From WTFV01 sp965200895 (GTDB taxonomy: Bacteria > Acidobacteriota > Vicinamibacteria > Vicinamibacterales > UBA8438): DNA of 64,000 nucleotides. How positions within the stretch are numbered: position 1 is the first letter of the stretch; every line of letters begins with the position of its first letter. This document shows positions 8,023 to 16,285 of this stretch, one piece after another. Below the pieces are notes generated by a model. The model saw nothing but the letters and a program-made list of their open reading frames with translations, did no database searches and was not told where the DNA came from. The DNA lies in assembly GCA_965200895.1 (NCBI GenBank), contig CBDAVM010000001.1, positions 2,046,001 through 2,110,000 of the forward strand, given 5' to 3'. Position numbers and translations under genes: made by a program.

Positions 8023-8059
8023 ATTGATCGCTGAAGGCATCGGGAGAGCGTCCTTCAGA

Positions 8060-8491
8060 TCAGGACGGGCCGGGGGTTGAGCTCCCCCTCCGCGAGCGGG
8101 GCGGCGCGCCGCCCCGTCTCGACCGGCACACGGTCGGCTTCAGCAGCCGATGCATGTCCTCAAGCCGCTCCGCCATGTAGGTCAGGTAGGCGAGCATGCC
8201 GGACTCGCCGAGCATGCCGGCCAGTCCGACGATGGCCTTGTGCGCCGGCCGCGCCACGGCCGCGCGGTACCGTTCCAGGCGCTCGCCGGCCGCCGCGTCC
8301 CATGACCACGTGTCGTTGAACGCACGGTACTGCGCGTCTCCGGCCGCGCGAGCCGCGTAGAGCATGTTGTAGTCCGCGTTGCTGTTGAACGGAGGGTCCA
8401 GGTAGATCAGATCGACGGTGGCATCGTCCCACCGAGCCATCCAATCCAGGCAGTCCCCGTAGCAGAGAGACTCCGTTGGTGGCGCGCCCAC
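8060..8491 (-). pseudogene. Truncated site-specific DNA methyltransferase
   Basis: The first ~117 residues match the N-terminus of a type III/beta-class DNA methyltransferase: LCYGDCLDWM, the catalytic DLIYLDPPFNSNADYN motif, then YMAERLEDMHRLLKPT. Homology stops there (near 8132), exactly where the family continues into the SAM-binding part. The rest (VCRSRRGG...) is unrelated read-through. The 5' end abuts the IS left-end-like sequence at 8492, so the gene is cut at both ends and cannot be functional. It suggests the mobile unit passed through a restriction-modification or phage-like locus. Confidence 0.75.
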
Positions 8492-8510
8492 GGTGGTATT
8501 TTACATTGAC
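8492..8510. repeat. Inner IS left-end-like sequence
   Basis: GGTGGTATTTTACATTGAC matches the complement of the element's right end (GGTAGTGTGTCATTCTGAC) at 12 of 19 positions by my count. It is probably the native left end of the IS. The bases before it do not match GGCCTTCG, so it was not the end used in the present insertion. Confidence 0.5.
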
Positions 8511-8541
8511 GCCAGAGCTTGCCGGGTGTAGAGTTCTGACT

Positions 8542-9453
8542 GTGTACAAGCTGTCAACCAGCAAGCGCGCGCACTTGATCAGCCTGCTCGTTGAGGGGAT
8601 GTCGCTGCGGTCCATCGAGCGGGTGACCCGGGTGAGCATCAAGACCGTGACGAAGCTGTTCATCGCCGCTGGCGAGGCGTGCGGGGCCTACCACGATGAG
8701 CACGTCCGCGGCCTGCGGAAGACCCGCCGCGTGCAGGCTGACGAGGCGTGGTCGTTCACCTGCGCGAAGGAGAAGAACCTCGGGACGGCGACGTCGGCGC
8801 CGCCGGAAGCTGGCGACACGTGGACCTGGATCGCCCTGGACGCGGACCACAAGCTGGTGATTTCGTGGGCCATTGGTGGCCGGGATCTCGGGACGGCCTA
8901 CGGGTTCATGATGGACGTGGCCGGGCGGTTGGTGAACCGCGTGCAGTTGACGACGGACGGACTTGCGTCGTACGTCCCGGCCATCGAGGACGCGTTCGGG
9001 GCCGACGTGGACTACGCGCAGCTCATCAAGCTCTACGGCCCGCCGCCAGACGGCGAGCGGCGCTACAGCCCGGCAACGTGCCACGGGACGCGCGTCCATC
9101 GGGTGCAGGGCGACCCGAACCCGAAGCACGTCGCGACGTCGTACGTGGAGCGTCAGAACCTCACGCTGCGGATGGCGAACCGGCGGTTCACCCGCCTGAC
9201 CAACGCGTTCTCGAAGAAGCTCGCCAACCACGCGGCGCACATGGCGCTGCACTTTATCTTCTACAACTTCTGCCGGGTGCACAAGACGCTGCGGATGTCG
9301 CCGGCTCAGGCGGCCGGCGTGACAGAGACGCTGCGTGACGCCGAGTGGATCGTCGGCCTGGTCGACGAGCGAACGCCTGCGCCGAAGAAGCCGGGGCCGG
9401 CCAAGGGGACGAAGTACCAACCGCGCCGCCGGCGGCGGCAAAAGTCAGAATGA
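8542..9453 (+). CDS. IS1-family-like DDE transposase
   Basis: This 303-residue single-frame transposase starts at a GTG (YKLSTSKRAHLISLLVEGMS). An N-terminal helix-turn-helix (SLRSIERVTRVSIKTVTKLF) is followed by a DDE catalytic core: Asp in VQADEAWSF, Asp in LTTDGLASY and Glu in SYVERQNLTLRMANRRFTR. It ends with FYNFCRVHKTLRMSPAQAAG and a basic tail. IS1-family enzymes of the single-ORF type have this arrangement. The stop is directly followed by the right terminal inverted repeat. All catalytic residues are present, so it may still be active. An alternative start upstream at 8476 would run across the IS end and is not preferred. Confidence 0.85.
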   Translation: MYKLSTSKRAHLISLLVEGMSLRSIERVTRVSIKTVTKLFIAAGEACGAYHDEHVRGLRKTRRVQADEAWSFTCAKEKNLGTATSAPPEAGDTWTWIALDADHKLVISWAIGGRDLGTAYGFMMDVAGRLVNRVQLTTDGLASYVPAIEDAFGADVDYAQLIKLYGPPPDGERRYSPATCHGTRVHRVQGDPNPKHVATSYVERQNLTLRMANRRFTRLTNAFSKKLANHAAHMALHFIFYNFCRVHKTLRMSPAQAAGVTETLRDAEWIVGLVDERTPAPKKPGPAKGTKYQPRRRRRQKSE

Positions 9454-9470
9454 CACACTACCGGCCTTCG
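9454..9470. repeat. Right boundary of mobile unit: terminal repeat plus target duplication
   Basis: CACACTACC (9454-9462) is the exact complement of the left terminal repeat, and GGCCTTCG (9463-9470) repeats the left flank. The qhpA start follows 48 bp later. Confidence 0.85.
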
Positions 9471-9517
9471 GGCGCCATTCGACCGCGCCGCGAATGTGTG
9501 CTACAACAGCAGTAGTC

Positions 9518-11284
9518 ATGTCTTCCCCTCTTCTTCCGGTTGCTCCCGGCCGCGCCACGTGTGTCGCGGCGCTGTGCGGATGGTTGGCGACGTCGGTGAC
9601 GGTGCTGTCGGTCGTGGCGGCCACCGGTGTTTCGACCGCAGCCCAGGAAACGTCCTCGGGCGCCGTCCGGCCGGACGGCGGCATCCCCGTTACCAGTGAT
9701 CTCGTGCACCGCGTCTGCGGGACGTGCCACCGCGCCGACGAGCAGCGGCGCATGAGCCGCATCTCCTACCAGCGCACGACGCCGGAGGGCTGGGAGCAGA
9801 CCATCCGTCGCATGGTGCTGCTCAACGATCTGCAGATCGAGCCGGCCGACGCACGCGAGGCGGTGCGCTATCTGGCGACCAACCACGGTCTGGCGCCCGA
9901 GGAGGCGCGGCTCGGGGCCTTCGAGGTCGAACGCCGCAACATCGACTTCCACTACGAGGCCGATCCCGAGACGCAGCGGACCTGCAACCGCTGCCACTCG
10001 ATGGGACGGGTGCTGAACCAGCGCCGGACGCTCGAGGAGTGGGAGCTGCTGACCGCGATGCACCGCGGCTACTACCCGCTCGCCGACGTTCAGTCGTTCC
10101 TGGTGGGCGACTGGCTCGGTGGGCCGGGACCCGACGCCGACGAAGGGGACGACGGCCGGACGGCGGTCGAACGCGCGGTGGCCCACCTGGCCGAGGTGTT
10201 CCCGCTCGATTCGGCGGCGTGGGCGAACTGGTCGGCCAACATGCGGACGCCGCGGCTGGAAGGTGTCTGGGCCCTGGTCGGCAACGAGCGGGGTCAGGGA
10301 CCGGTGTACGGCGAGGTCGTGGTGGAGGCGAATCCCTCGGCCCCCGATCAGTTCGAGACGCGGGCTCTCTACACGTATCCGGCCCGCGGCGTAGACGTCA
10401 CCCGCACCGGGCAGGCGCTGGTCTACACCGGATACCAGTGGCGCGGGCGGAGCACCAGTCCGGAGCACTTCAGTGCGCGCGAGGTGATGTTCGTCTCGCG
10501 CGACCGCGACGAGATTGCGGGCCGCTGGTTCACCGGCGCCTACGACGAGCGCGGCCTCGACGTGACGCTGCGCCGGGTCGGGCCCGAACCGCTGATCACG
10601 GGGGTCTATCCGTCCGCGGTGCCGGCTGCGGCGGGGGACGCGACGCTGCGGCTGTTCGGCGCCAACCTGCCTGACGGTCTCGACGCGGCGTCCATCGACC
10701 TCGGCGCGGGTCTGACCGTCACCGGCGTCAGTGTTCGGTCGTCGTCGTCGGCGACGTTGCAGGTGACTGTCGATCCCGACGCGCGGGTCGGCAGCCGGGA
10801 CCTGTTCATCGGCCGCGCGGCGCTGACCGGGGCGGTCACCGTGTACGACGAGATCCACCGCCTGGAGGTGACCCCGGCCACCGGCCTCGCGCGCGTCGGC
10901 GGCGCGGCGTTCCCCAGGCAATACGAGCGCTTCGAGGCCCGTGCCTGGCACGACGGTCCGGACGGCGAGCCGGGTACGGACGACGATCTCGATCTGGGGA
11001 TGCTGGTCGACGTCGACTGGAGCGTCGAGGAGTACGCGGTGACCTTCGACGACGACGACACCGAATTCGTCGGTACCCTCGGCGAGCACGGCGTGTTCGA
11101 GCCGGCCGTGGACGGTCCGAACCCGGAGCGGAGCGGCAGCCGCAACAACATCGGCGACGTCTGGGTCGTGGCCACGCTCACCACGGCCCCGGACGGCGCC
11201 GTGCTCGACCGACCGCTGCGGGCGCGCGCGCACCTGCTGGTGACGGTGCCGTTGTACATCCGGCGAGGGGAGTCGGCGCAGTGA
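9518..11284 (+). CDS. qhpA: Quinohemoprotein amine dehydrogenase alpha subunit (diheme)
   Basis: The large subunit of QHNDH oxidises primary amines in the periplasm and passes electrons to cytochromes. The 588 residues begin with a signal peptide (LSVVAATGVSTAAQ). The diheme cytochrome domain has CGTCH at 67-71 and CNRCH at 156-160, and is followed by the Ig-like/beta-barrel domains of this subunit (SAVPAAAGDATLRLFGANLP and later strands). The next gene starts on the stop codon (GTGA overlap), and the full set of QHNDH maturation genes follows. The ATG at 9518 gives the best signal peptide; 9494 is an in-frame alternative. No good Shine-Dalgarno site is seen. The mobile unit ends 48 bp upstream and may have replaced or separated the original regulatory sequence. 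Confidence 0.9.
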   Translation: MSSPLLPVAPGRATCVAALCGWLATSVTVLSVVAATGVSTAAQETSSGAVRPDGGIPVTSDLVHRVCGTCHRADEQRRMSRISYQRTTPEGWEQTIRRMVLLNDLQIEPADAREAVRYLATNHGLAPEEARLGAFEVERRNIDFHYEADPETQRTCNRCHSMGRVLNQRRTLEEWELLTAMHRGYYPLADVQSFLVGDWLGGPGPDADEGDDGRTAVERAVAHLAEVFPLDSAAWANWSANMRTPRLEGVWALVGNERGQGPVYGEVVVEANPSAPDQFETRALYTYPARGVDVTRTGQALVYTGYQWRGRSTSPEHFSAREVMFVSRDRDEIAGRWFTGAYDERGLDVTLRRVGPEPLITGVYPSAVPAAAGDATLRLFGANLPDGLDAASIDLGAGLTVTGVSVRSSSSATLQVTVDPDARVGSRDLFIGRAALTGAVTVYDEIHRLEVTPATGLARVGGAAFPRQYERFEARAWHDGPDGEPGTDDDLDLGMLVDVDWSVEEYAVTFDDDDTEFVGTLGEHGVFEPAVDGPNPERSGSRNNIGDVWVVATLTTAPDGAVLDRPLRARAHLLVTVPLYIRRGESAQ

Positions 11285-12783
11285 CCGGGATCGCGCTCGG
11301 CGAATGCCATCCGTTCGAGGCGGCGGGACGACAGTTCCTGTACCTGGTGCCGAGCGCCGCGGTGTTCGCGCTCGACGAGACGTCGGCCGCCGTCGTCGAG
11401 GCGCTCCGGGACGGACATCTGGCCGCGCCCGAGCTCTACGCTCGTCTTGCGCCCCGTTTCGACCCGCGGACGGTCGAGGCCAGTCTCTCGGAGCTCGCCG
11501 GCGCCCGCGTCATTCAGCCGGTCCATCCCGCGCCCGCGGCGCCGGGGCCGGCCGCGCCTCCGCCCGAGCCGGCCCCGAACATCATCCCGCTGAAGCCGAT
11601 CCCGCTCTCGACGCTGGTCGTCAACGTCACCAATCGCTGCAATCTGAGCTGCGCGTACTGCTATGAGTACGGCGAGGACCGGATTGTCGAGCCGACCGCG
11701 GGCGGGATGCCGAAGCTGATGAGCGAGGAGACCGCGCGCGCGAGCGTCGACTTCATGATCGAACGCTCGGGCGGCAGCCCGGTGGTTCGGCTGACGTTCT
11801 TCGGCGGCGAGACGCTGCTGAATTTCGCGGTGCTGGAGAAGACGATTCCGTACGCGCGCCGTCGCGCCGCCGAGGCGGGCAAGCGGGTGGAGTTCAGCCT
11901 GACGACCAACGGCACGCTGCTGCGTCCGGAGGTCATCGAGTTCCTGGCCGACAACGACGTGGGGGTCACCATCTCCATCGACGGCCCGAAGGAGATGCAG
12001 GACAGGTTCCGCGTGTTCCACGATGGGCGGGGCAGCTACGACGTGGTGGCGCCGAAGGTGCGCGAGCTGCTCCAGCGGCACCGGTCGCGGCCGATCGGCG
12101 CGCGGGTGACGCTGACCTCCGACGTGCTCGACATCACGCGGATCTATCGGCACCTGCGCGAGGAGGTCGGCTTCTGGGAGGTCGGTTTCGCGCCCGTCAC
12201 CACCTCGCCGGGCCGCGACCACGCCATCGGCGAGACCGGTTTCGACTCGATGCTGGGACAGTTCCGGGAGCTGGCCGGCGAGTTCCTGGCGGCGGCGCTC
12301 GCCGGCCGGCATCACGGTTTCAGCAACGTCCGCGACACGATCGAGGAGCTGCACAAGGGGGCCAGCAAGGCCCTGCCGTGCGGTGCGGGGCTGGGACTCA
12401 TGGGGGTGGCGACCAACGGGGACGTGGCGCTCTGCCACCGGTTCGCCGGCTCCGACGCCCACAAGCTCGGCACCGTGCGGGACGGGGTCGACGACACGGC
12501 GCAGGAGGCGTTCCTCGACGCGCACCACATCGACCGCAAGACCGACTGCCGGACCTGCTGGGCCCGTCCCCTGTGCGCCGGCGGCTGCTACCACGAGTCG
12601 TACACGCGTTACGGAACCACGCAGGCGCCGAACCTGCACTACTGCGAGTGGATTCGCGGCTGGACCGAGACCTGCCTGGAGATCTACGGCGAGATCGCCG
12701 AGCGCAACCCGGCGTTCCTGCGGCGGTTCGAGGGAGGCGGCGCGCCGGAAGAGGGGAACGATGACGCATCTCAGACCCATTAA
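11281..12783 (+). CDS. qhpD: Radical SAM/SPASM maturase of the QHNDH gamma subunit
   Basis: QhpD forms the Cys-to-Asp/Glu thioether bridges in the gamma-subunit precursor in the cytoplasm. The 500 residues begin with an ~80-residue leader-recognition domain (LDETSAAVVEALRDG resembles the PqqD/RRE fold). The radical SAM core binds its cluster through C120, C124 and C127 (NRCNLSCAYCYEY), with FFGGET as the SAM-binding motif. The SPASM part contains CGAGLG, LCHRF and CRTCWARPLCAGGCYHE for the auxiliary clusters. The GTG start overlaps the qhpA stop, and its own 3' end overlaps the start of qhpC by 23 bases, so translation of enzyme and substrate is probably coupled. Confidence 0.93.
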   Translation: MTGIALGECHPFEAAGRQFLYLVPSAAVFALDETSAAVVEALRDGHLAAPELYARLAPRFDPRTVEASLSELAGARVIQPVHPAPAAPGPAAPPPEPAPNIIPLKPIPLSTLVVNVTNRCNLSCAYCYEYGEDRIVEPTAGGMPKLMSEETARASVDFMIERSGGSPVVRLTFFGGETLLNFAVLEKTIPYARRRAAEAGKRVEFSLTTNGTLLRPEVIEFLADNDVGVTISIDGPKEMQDRFRVFHDGRGSYDVVAPKVRELLQRHRSRPIGARVTLTSDVLDITRIYRHLREEVGFWEVGFAPVTTSPGRDHAIGETGFDSMLGQFRELAGEFLAAALAGRHHGFSNVRDTIEELHKGASKALPCGAGLGLMGVATNGDVALCHRFAGSDAHKLGTVRDGVDDTAQEAFLDAHHIDRKTDCRTCWARPLCAGGCYHESYTRYGTTQAPNLHYCEWIRGWTETCLEIYGEIAERNPAFLRRFEGGGAPEEGNDDASQTH

Positions 12784-13156
12784 CCAGAAGGCGGTCCGGA
12801 TCGCCCGGGGGATGGCCGAGGTCCGGGGTCGTGCGGCGGCCGGAGATGTCCGTACCGCTGGCGGCGAAGACGGGCAGGTAGTGGCCTTGCAGGACAGCCC
12901 GGCGAATCCGCCGAAGCAGGAGGGCCCGCACATCCCGCTCGGCTGCAGCTTCATCTTCCTGCCCGGCTGGGAGGCGGACAGCAACGGCGGCGCGGCGGGG
13001 CTGTGCCAACCGGTGGAGCGCGACCTGTTCGACTGCCACCTCGGCTGCTTCTGGCCGGCGCAGGTGCCGGACCAGTTGAATCATGCGCCCGACTGGACGG
13101 GCAAATGCGCCGCGGCGCAGAAGGACTGGCGGAAGATTGACCTCATATTCCCGTAG
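12761..13156 (+). CDS. qhpC: QHNDH gamma subunit precursor (CTQ peptide)
   Basis: This 131-residue precursor becomes the crosslinked catalytic subunit. Every crosslink residue sits at the spacing of the Paracoccus protein: C62-E71 (there C7-E16), C82-D88 (C27-D33), C96-D104 (C41-D49) and C92-W98 (C37-W43), the last pair forming cysteine tryptophylquinone. The signature reads LGCSFIFLPGWEADS, then LCQPVERDLFDCHLGCFWPA and QVPD. By the same numbering the mature chain should begin near residue 56, leaving a ~55-residue leader that lacks a secretion signal, as expected for a substrate modified in the cytoplasm. That leader seems longer than the 28 residues I recall for Paracoccus. The start lies in the 3' end of qhpD. 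Confidence 0.95.
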   Translation: MTHLRPINQKAVRIARGMAEVRGRAAAGDVRTAGGEDGQVVALQDSPANPPKQEGPHIPLGCSFIFLPGWEADSNGGAAGLCQPVERDLFDCHLGCFWPAQVPDQLNHAPDWTGKCAAAQKDWRKIDLIFP

Positions 13157-13211
13157 CACTCGAGACGGTGGTTCTCCGGCCGGGCGATCGCCGCGCCGGA
13201 GGCCGGATCCT

Positions 13212-14408
13212 GTGCCGCACCGGCCGGGCAACGCCGGTCCCGCCGGCGCTCCGCGCCCGCGCGTCGGGTCGCTGGCGGGTCACGGTACCGTCATCGTCCG
13301 GCGCCTGGTCGCCTGTCTGGGCCTGGCGGCGGCGTCCCTGGTGGCGGGACCGGCGGCAGCCCAGGACCCTCCCGCGCCCACGGTGTCGGCCGGAGACGGC
13401 ACCCTCTATCTCGGCGCGTTCCCCAGCCGCATCTTCGTCATCGACGAGGCGACCGCCAGCGTCGTCGACGAGATCGCAGTGCCGCACGGCTCTCCGCGCG
13501 CGATGGTCGTCTCGGAGGATCGGGAGCGGTTCCACTTCCTCGATCCGACCATGGAGCATCTGACGACGGTCGACGTGGCGTCGCAGGAGGTCACCGATTC
13601 CCTCACTCTCAGCGCGGGCAACCGGCGCACCCGCATTCGCGGCTTCCGCGTGGCGCCGGACGGGCGGACCGCCATCCTGAATCTCGACACCGCCGTCAAG
13701 CGGATCGACCGCTTCGAGATCGAGCCGTACCGGCTCGTCGAGGTCGACATGGCGACCCACGAGATCCTGCAGGAACTGCCGTGGCCGGCGGGGGAGCCGA
13801 CGCCCCGGACGAGCCTGCTGTACTCGCCCGATGGCGAGTACGTGTACCACTTCGGTCGTGACGTGATCATCCTGGAGTCCGAGGGGTTCACCGAGATCGA
13901 CCGCTGGTCGCTTCGCGAGCCGGTCGAGCCCGGTGTGGGGCCGATCCGGTTCGGGTTCTCGACCGATCTGATCTACGAGGAGCCCGGCTTCTTCACGAAC
14001 CTGTTCACACTGCACGACGAGGCGCAGGATCGCGACCTGATGGGCATCGCCCGCATCGATCTGCCGAACCGCGAGGTCGACTTCTATACGCTCGGCCCGC
14101 GTCGGGGCATCCAGTTCGCGCTGGCACCGGGGCGGCGAACGGCCTACGGGCTGCAGAGCAGCATCGAGGGCTACGAGTTCTGGACCTTCGATCTGGAGCG
14201 GCGGCGCATCGGCCGGCGCCGGCCGGTTGCGGGTCGGCCGCGCATGGCGCTCGACGTCAGCACCAGCGGGGAGGTGCTCTATATCTCGTCCGCCGGGAAC
14301 ACGATCGACTTCTACGAGGCCGCGTCGTTCGACTACCTGGACACGCTGGTACTCGACGGGGACATGACGTCCGGTCTGATCATCATTCCGTCCTCCCCGG
14401 CGCCGTGA
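13212..14408 (+). CDS. qhpB: QHNDH beta subunit (beta-propeller)
   Basis: The beta subunit is a seven-bladed propeller that packs against the CTQ-bearing gamma subunit in the periplasm. This 398-residue protein has a signal peptide (RLVACLGLAAASLVAG, then PAAAQ) and repeated propeller strands: PSRIFVIDEATASVVDEIAV, LYSPDGEYVYHFGRD, LDVSTSGEVLYISSAGN. No ATG precedes the signal peptide closely. I chose GTG at 13212 because GGAGG (13198-13202) lies nine bases upstream. It follows qhpC by 55 bp in the operon. Confidence 0.88.
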   Translation: MPHRPGNAGPAGAPRPRVGSLAGHGTVIVRRLVACLGLAAASLVAGPAAAQDPPAPTVSAGDGTLYLGAFPSRIFVIDEATASVVDEIAVPHGSPRAMVVSEDRERFHFLDPTMEHLTTVDVASQEVTDSLTLSAGNRRTRIRGFRVAPDGRTAILNLDTAVKRIDRFEIEPYRLVEVDMATHEILQELPWPAGEPTPRTSLLYSPDGEYVYHFGRDVIILESEGFTEIDRWSLREPVEPGVGPIRFGFSTDLIYEEPGFFTNLFTLHDEAQDRDLMGIARIDLPNREVDFYTLGPRRGIQFALAPGRRTAYGLQSSIEGYEFWTFDLERRRIGRRRPVAGRPRMALDVSTSGEVLYISSAGNTIDFYEAASFDYLDTLVLDGDMTSGLIIIPSSPAP

Positions 14409-14481
14409 CGCCGTCCGGAAGCGGGATGTCTGCCTCCTCCGAACGGTCGGGCGTGCGCGACCCGATGCACTGAACGCCGGC

Positions 14482-16284
14482 ATGCTCGACCCCCGGTTCC
14501 GGCGCGCGCTGGCCTACGTCGCGCCGTACTGGCCGCGCCTCGCCCTGGTCGTCGCCCTCAGCCTCGCTAGCACCGCGGTGTCGCTCGTCGTCCCGCTGCT
14601 GTCGCGCGACCTGATCGACGACGCGTTGCTGGCCGGCGATCGCTCCGTGCTGGTGCGCATCGTCGCGCTGTTCGTCGGTCTGACCGGCCTCGGTTTCCTG
14701 CTGAACGTGGCCAGCGGCCTGCGCTACACCCGGGTGTCGGCGGAGATCCTGTTCGACATGCGCCTCGATCTCTACCGCCATCTGCAGCGGCTCTCGCCTC
14801 GCTTCTACGCCCGCACGCGACTGGGCGACATCGTCTCGCGCCTGAACAACGACATCGGCGAGATCCAGCGTGTGGCGGCGGAGGCCGCGCTGTCGTGGAT
14901 CGGCAACCTGCTGTTCCTGGCCGGGTCGGTCGGCATGATGATCTGGCTCGACGTGCGGCTGTTTCTGGCCGGGATCGCCGTGCTGCCGCTGAGCGTCTGG
15001 GCGCTGGTCGTCTACCGGCGGCGGCTCGAGGGGCGCGTGGCCACGTTCCGCGAGCGGAGCGCCGACATCGGGAGCTTCCTGATCGAGACGCTCTCGGCCA
15101 TGAAGCTCGTGGTCGCCGCCAATGCGCAGGGCCGCGAGGCGGCGCGCTTCCGCGGTCGGAACCAGGCGTTCATCGGCGCGCTGATGGCGATGCAGCGGGT
15201 GACCTACCTGTCCGGCGGGCTGCCCGGCGTGCTGCTGTCCGGCGGGCTGGGCGTCGTGTTTCTCTACGGCGGCCTCCGCCATCTCGACGGTACCCTCAGC
15301 ATGGGGACGCTGGTGGCGTTCATGGCCTACCAGACGCGGCTGATGGCGCCGGTGCAGGGTCTGATGGGCCTCTACGCGAGCCTGGCGACCGCCAAGGTCT
15401 CGCTGGCGCGGGTGCACGAGATAGCGGCTGCGCCGGTGGAAGTGGAGGAGACACCGGGGGCCTCGGCACCCACGGACGCCTGCGGCGTGGTGGAATTCGA
15501 TGGGGTGAGCTTCTCGTTTGCCCGCGGCGCACCGACACTCGAGGAGGTGTCGTTCCGCGTCACGCCGGGGGAGACCGTGGCCATCGTCGGCCGGAGCGGC
15601 GTCGGGAAGTCGACCGTGGCCGACCTGCTGCTCCGCTTCCACGATCCGGACCGGGGCGTCGTCCGGCTGGACGGCCGGGACCTGCGGGGGCTGCCGCTGC
15701 GGTTCCTGCGCCGGCACGTGGCGCTCGTGGAACACGCGCCGTTCCTCTTTCACGCGTCCGTGGCGGAGAACGTGCGCTATGCGCGGCCGGAAGCGACCGC
15801 CGGCGAGGTGGAGGCGGCGGCTCGCGCGGCCGGCATCCACGATTTCATCGCCGGGCTCCCGGAAGGCTACGCGACCGTCGTGGGCGAACGGGGGGCGGCG
15901 CTCTCGGCGGGGGAACGGCAACGGGTCGGCGTCGCCCGTGCGTTGCTCGCCGATCCGGCCGTGCTCGTACTGGACGAGGCGACGGCCTCGCTCGATCCGG
16001 TTGCGGAGCGGCGCGTGATCGACGGCTACGAGGCGCTCATGCGGGAACGGACGACGCTGCTCATCACGCATCGTCCGGGTCTCGCCCGGCGGGCGGATCG
16101 AGTCGTGGCGCTCGACGGGGCGCGTGTCGCCGAGATCGGGCCGCCGGCCGAGCTGCTGGCGCGGGATGGGATCTTCGCCCGGCTGTTCGAATCACAGTCG
16201 CCCGCTGCCGGGCCGAGGGTAACGGAACCGACCGCGGCGGTGGCCGGTTCGGCGACCGAGTCCGAGTCGGCGGTGCGCGGCTGA
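14482..16284 (+). CDS. qhpF: ABC exporter of the QHNDH operon
   Basis: This 600-residue half-transporter has an N-terminal six-helix exporter domain (from YWPRLALVVALSLASTAVSL to about residue 310) and a C-terminal ATPase. The ATPase shows Walker A GRSGVGKST near 371-379, signature LSAGERQRVGVARAL near 473, Walker B VLVLDEATASLD near 495, and a His switch (LLITHRP). There is no N-terminal C39 peptidase domain, so it cannot process Gly-Gly leaders and is not an NHLP-type transporter. In Paracoccus QhpF is thought to export the crosslinked gamma subunit across the inner membrane; it sits in the same place here, directly before the protease gene. Confidence 0.88.
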   Translation: MLDPRFRRALAYVAPYWPRLALVVALSLASTAVSLVVPLLSRDLIDDALLAGDRSVLVRIVALFVGLTGLGFLLNVASGLRYTRVSAEILFDMRLDLYRHLQRLSPRFYARTRLGDIVSRLNNDIGEIQRVAAEAALSWIGNLLFLAGSVGMMIWLDVRLFLAGIAVLPLSVWALVVYRRRLEGRVATFRERSADIGSFLIETLSAMKLVVAANAQGREAARFRGRNQAFIGALMAMQRVTYLSGGLPGVLLSGGLGVVFLYGGLRHLDGTLSMGTLVAFMAYQTRLMAPVQGLMGLYASLATAKVSLARVHEIAAAPVEVEETPGASAPTDACGVVEFDGVSFSFARGAPTLEEVSFRVTPGETVAIVGRSGVGKSTVADLLLRFHDPDRGVVRLDGRDLRGLPLRFLRRHVALVEHAPFLFHASVAENVRYARPEATAGEVEAAARAAGIHDFIAGLPEGYATVVGERGAALSAGERQRVGVARALLADPAVLVLDEATASLDPVAERRVIDGYEALMRERTTLLITHRPGLARRADRVVALDGARVAEIGPPAELLARDGIFARLFESQSPAAGPRVTEPTAAVAGSATESESAVRG

Positions 16285-16285
16285 A

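Larger units (their letters stand above)
6827..9462 (+). mobile_element. IS1-family-like mobile unit carrying two RiPP precursors
   Basis: A 2,636-bp block is bounded by perfect 9-bp inverted repeats (GGTAGTGTG at 6827-6835, CACACTACC at 9454-9462) and flanked on both sides by GGCCTTCG. It holds a small protein gene, two NHLP leader-type peptide genes, a truncated DNA methyltransferase and, at its right end, an IS1-family-like transposase. A second left-end-like sequence lies just before the transposase at 8492, but it has no matching target duplication. The transposase therefore seems to have used the distant left end and moved the whole block. The insertion point lies between qhpG and qhpA, 48 bp (from 9470) upstream of the qhpA start. 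Confidence 0.8.

Noticed and set aside
14482..16284. C39-type peptidase transporter for the NHLP peptides
   Set aside because: The ABC protein lacks an N-terminal peptidase domain (no catalytic Cys/His region before the membrane helices) and sits in the qhpF position of the amine dehydrogenase operon.
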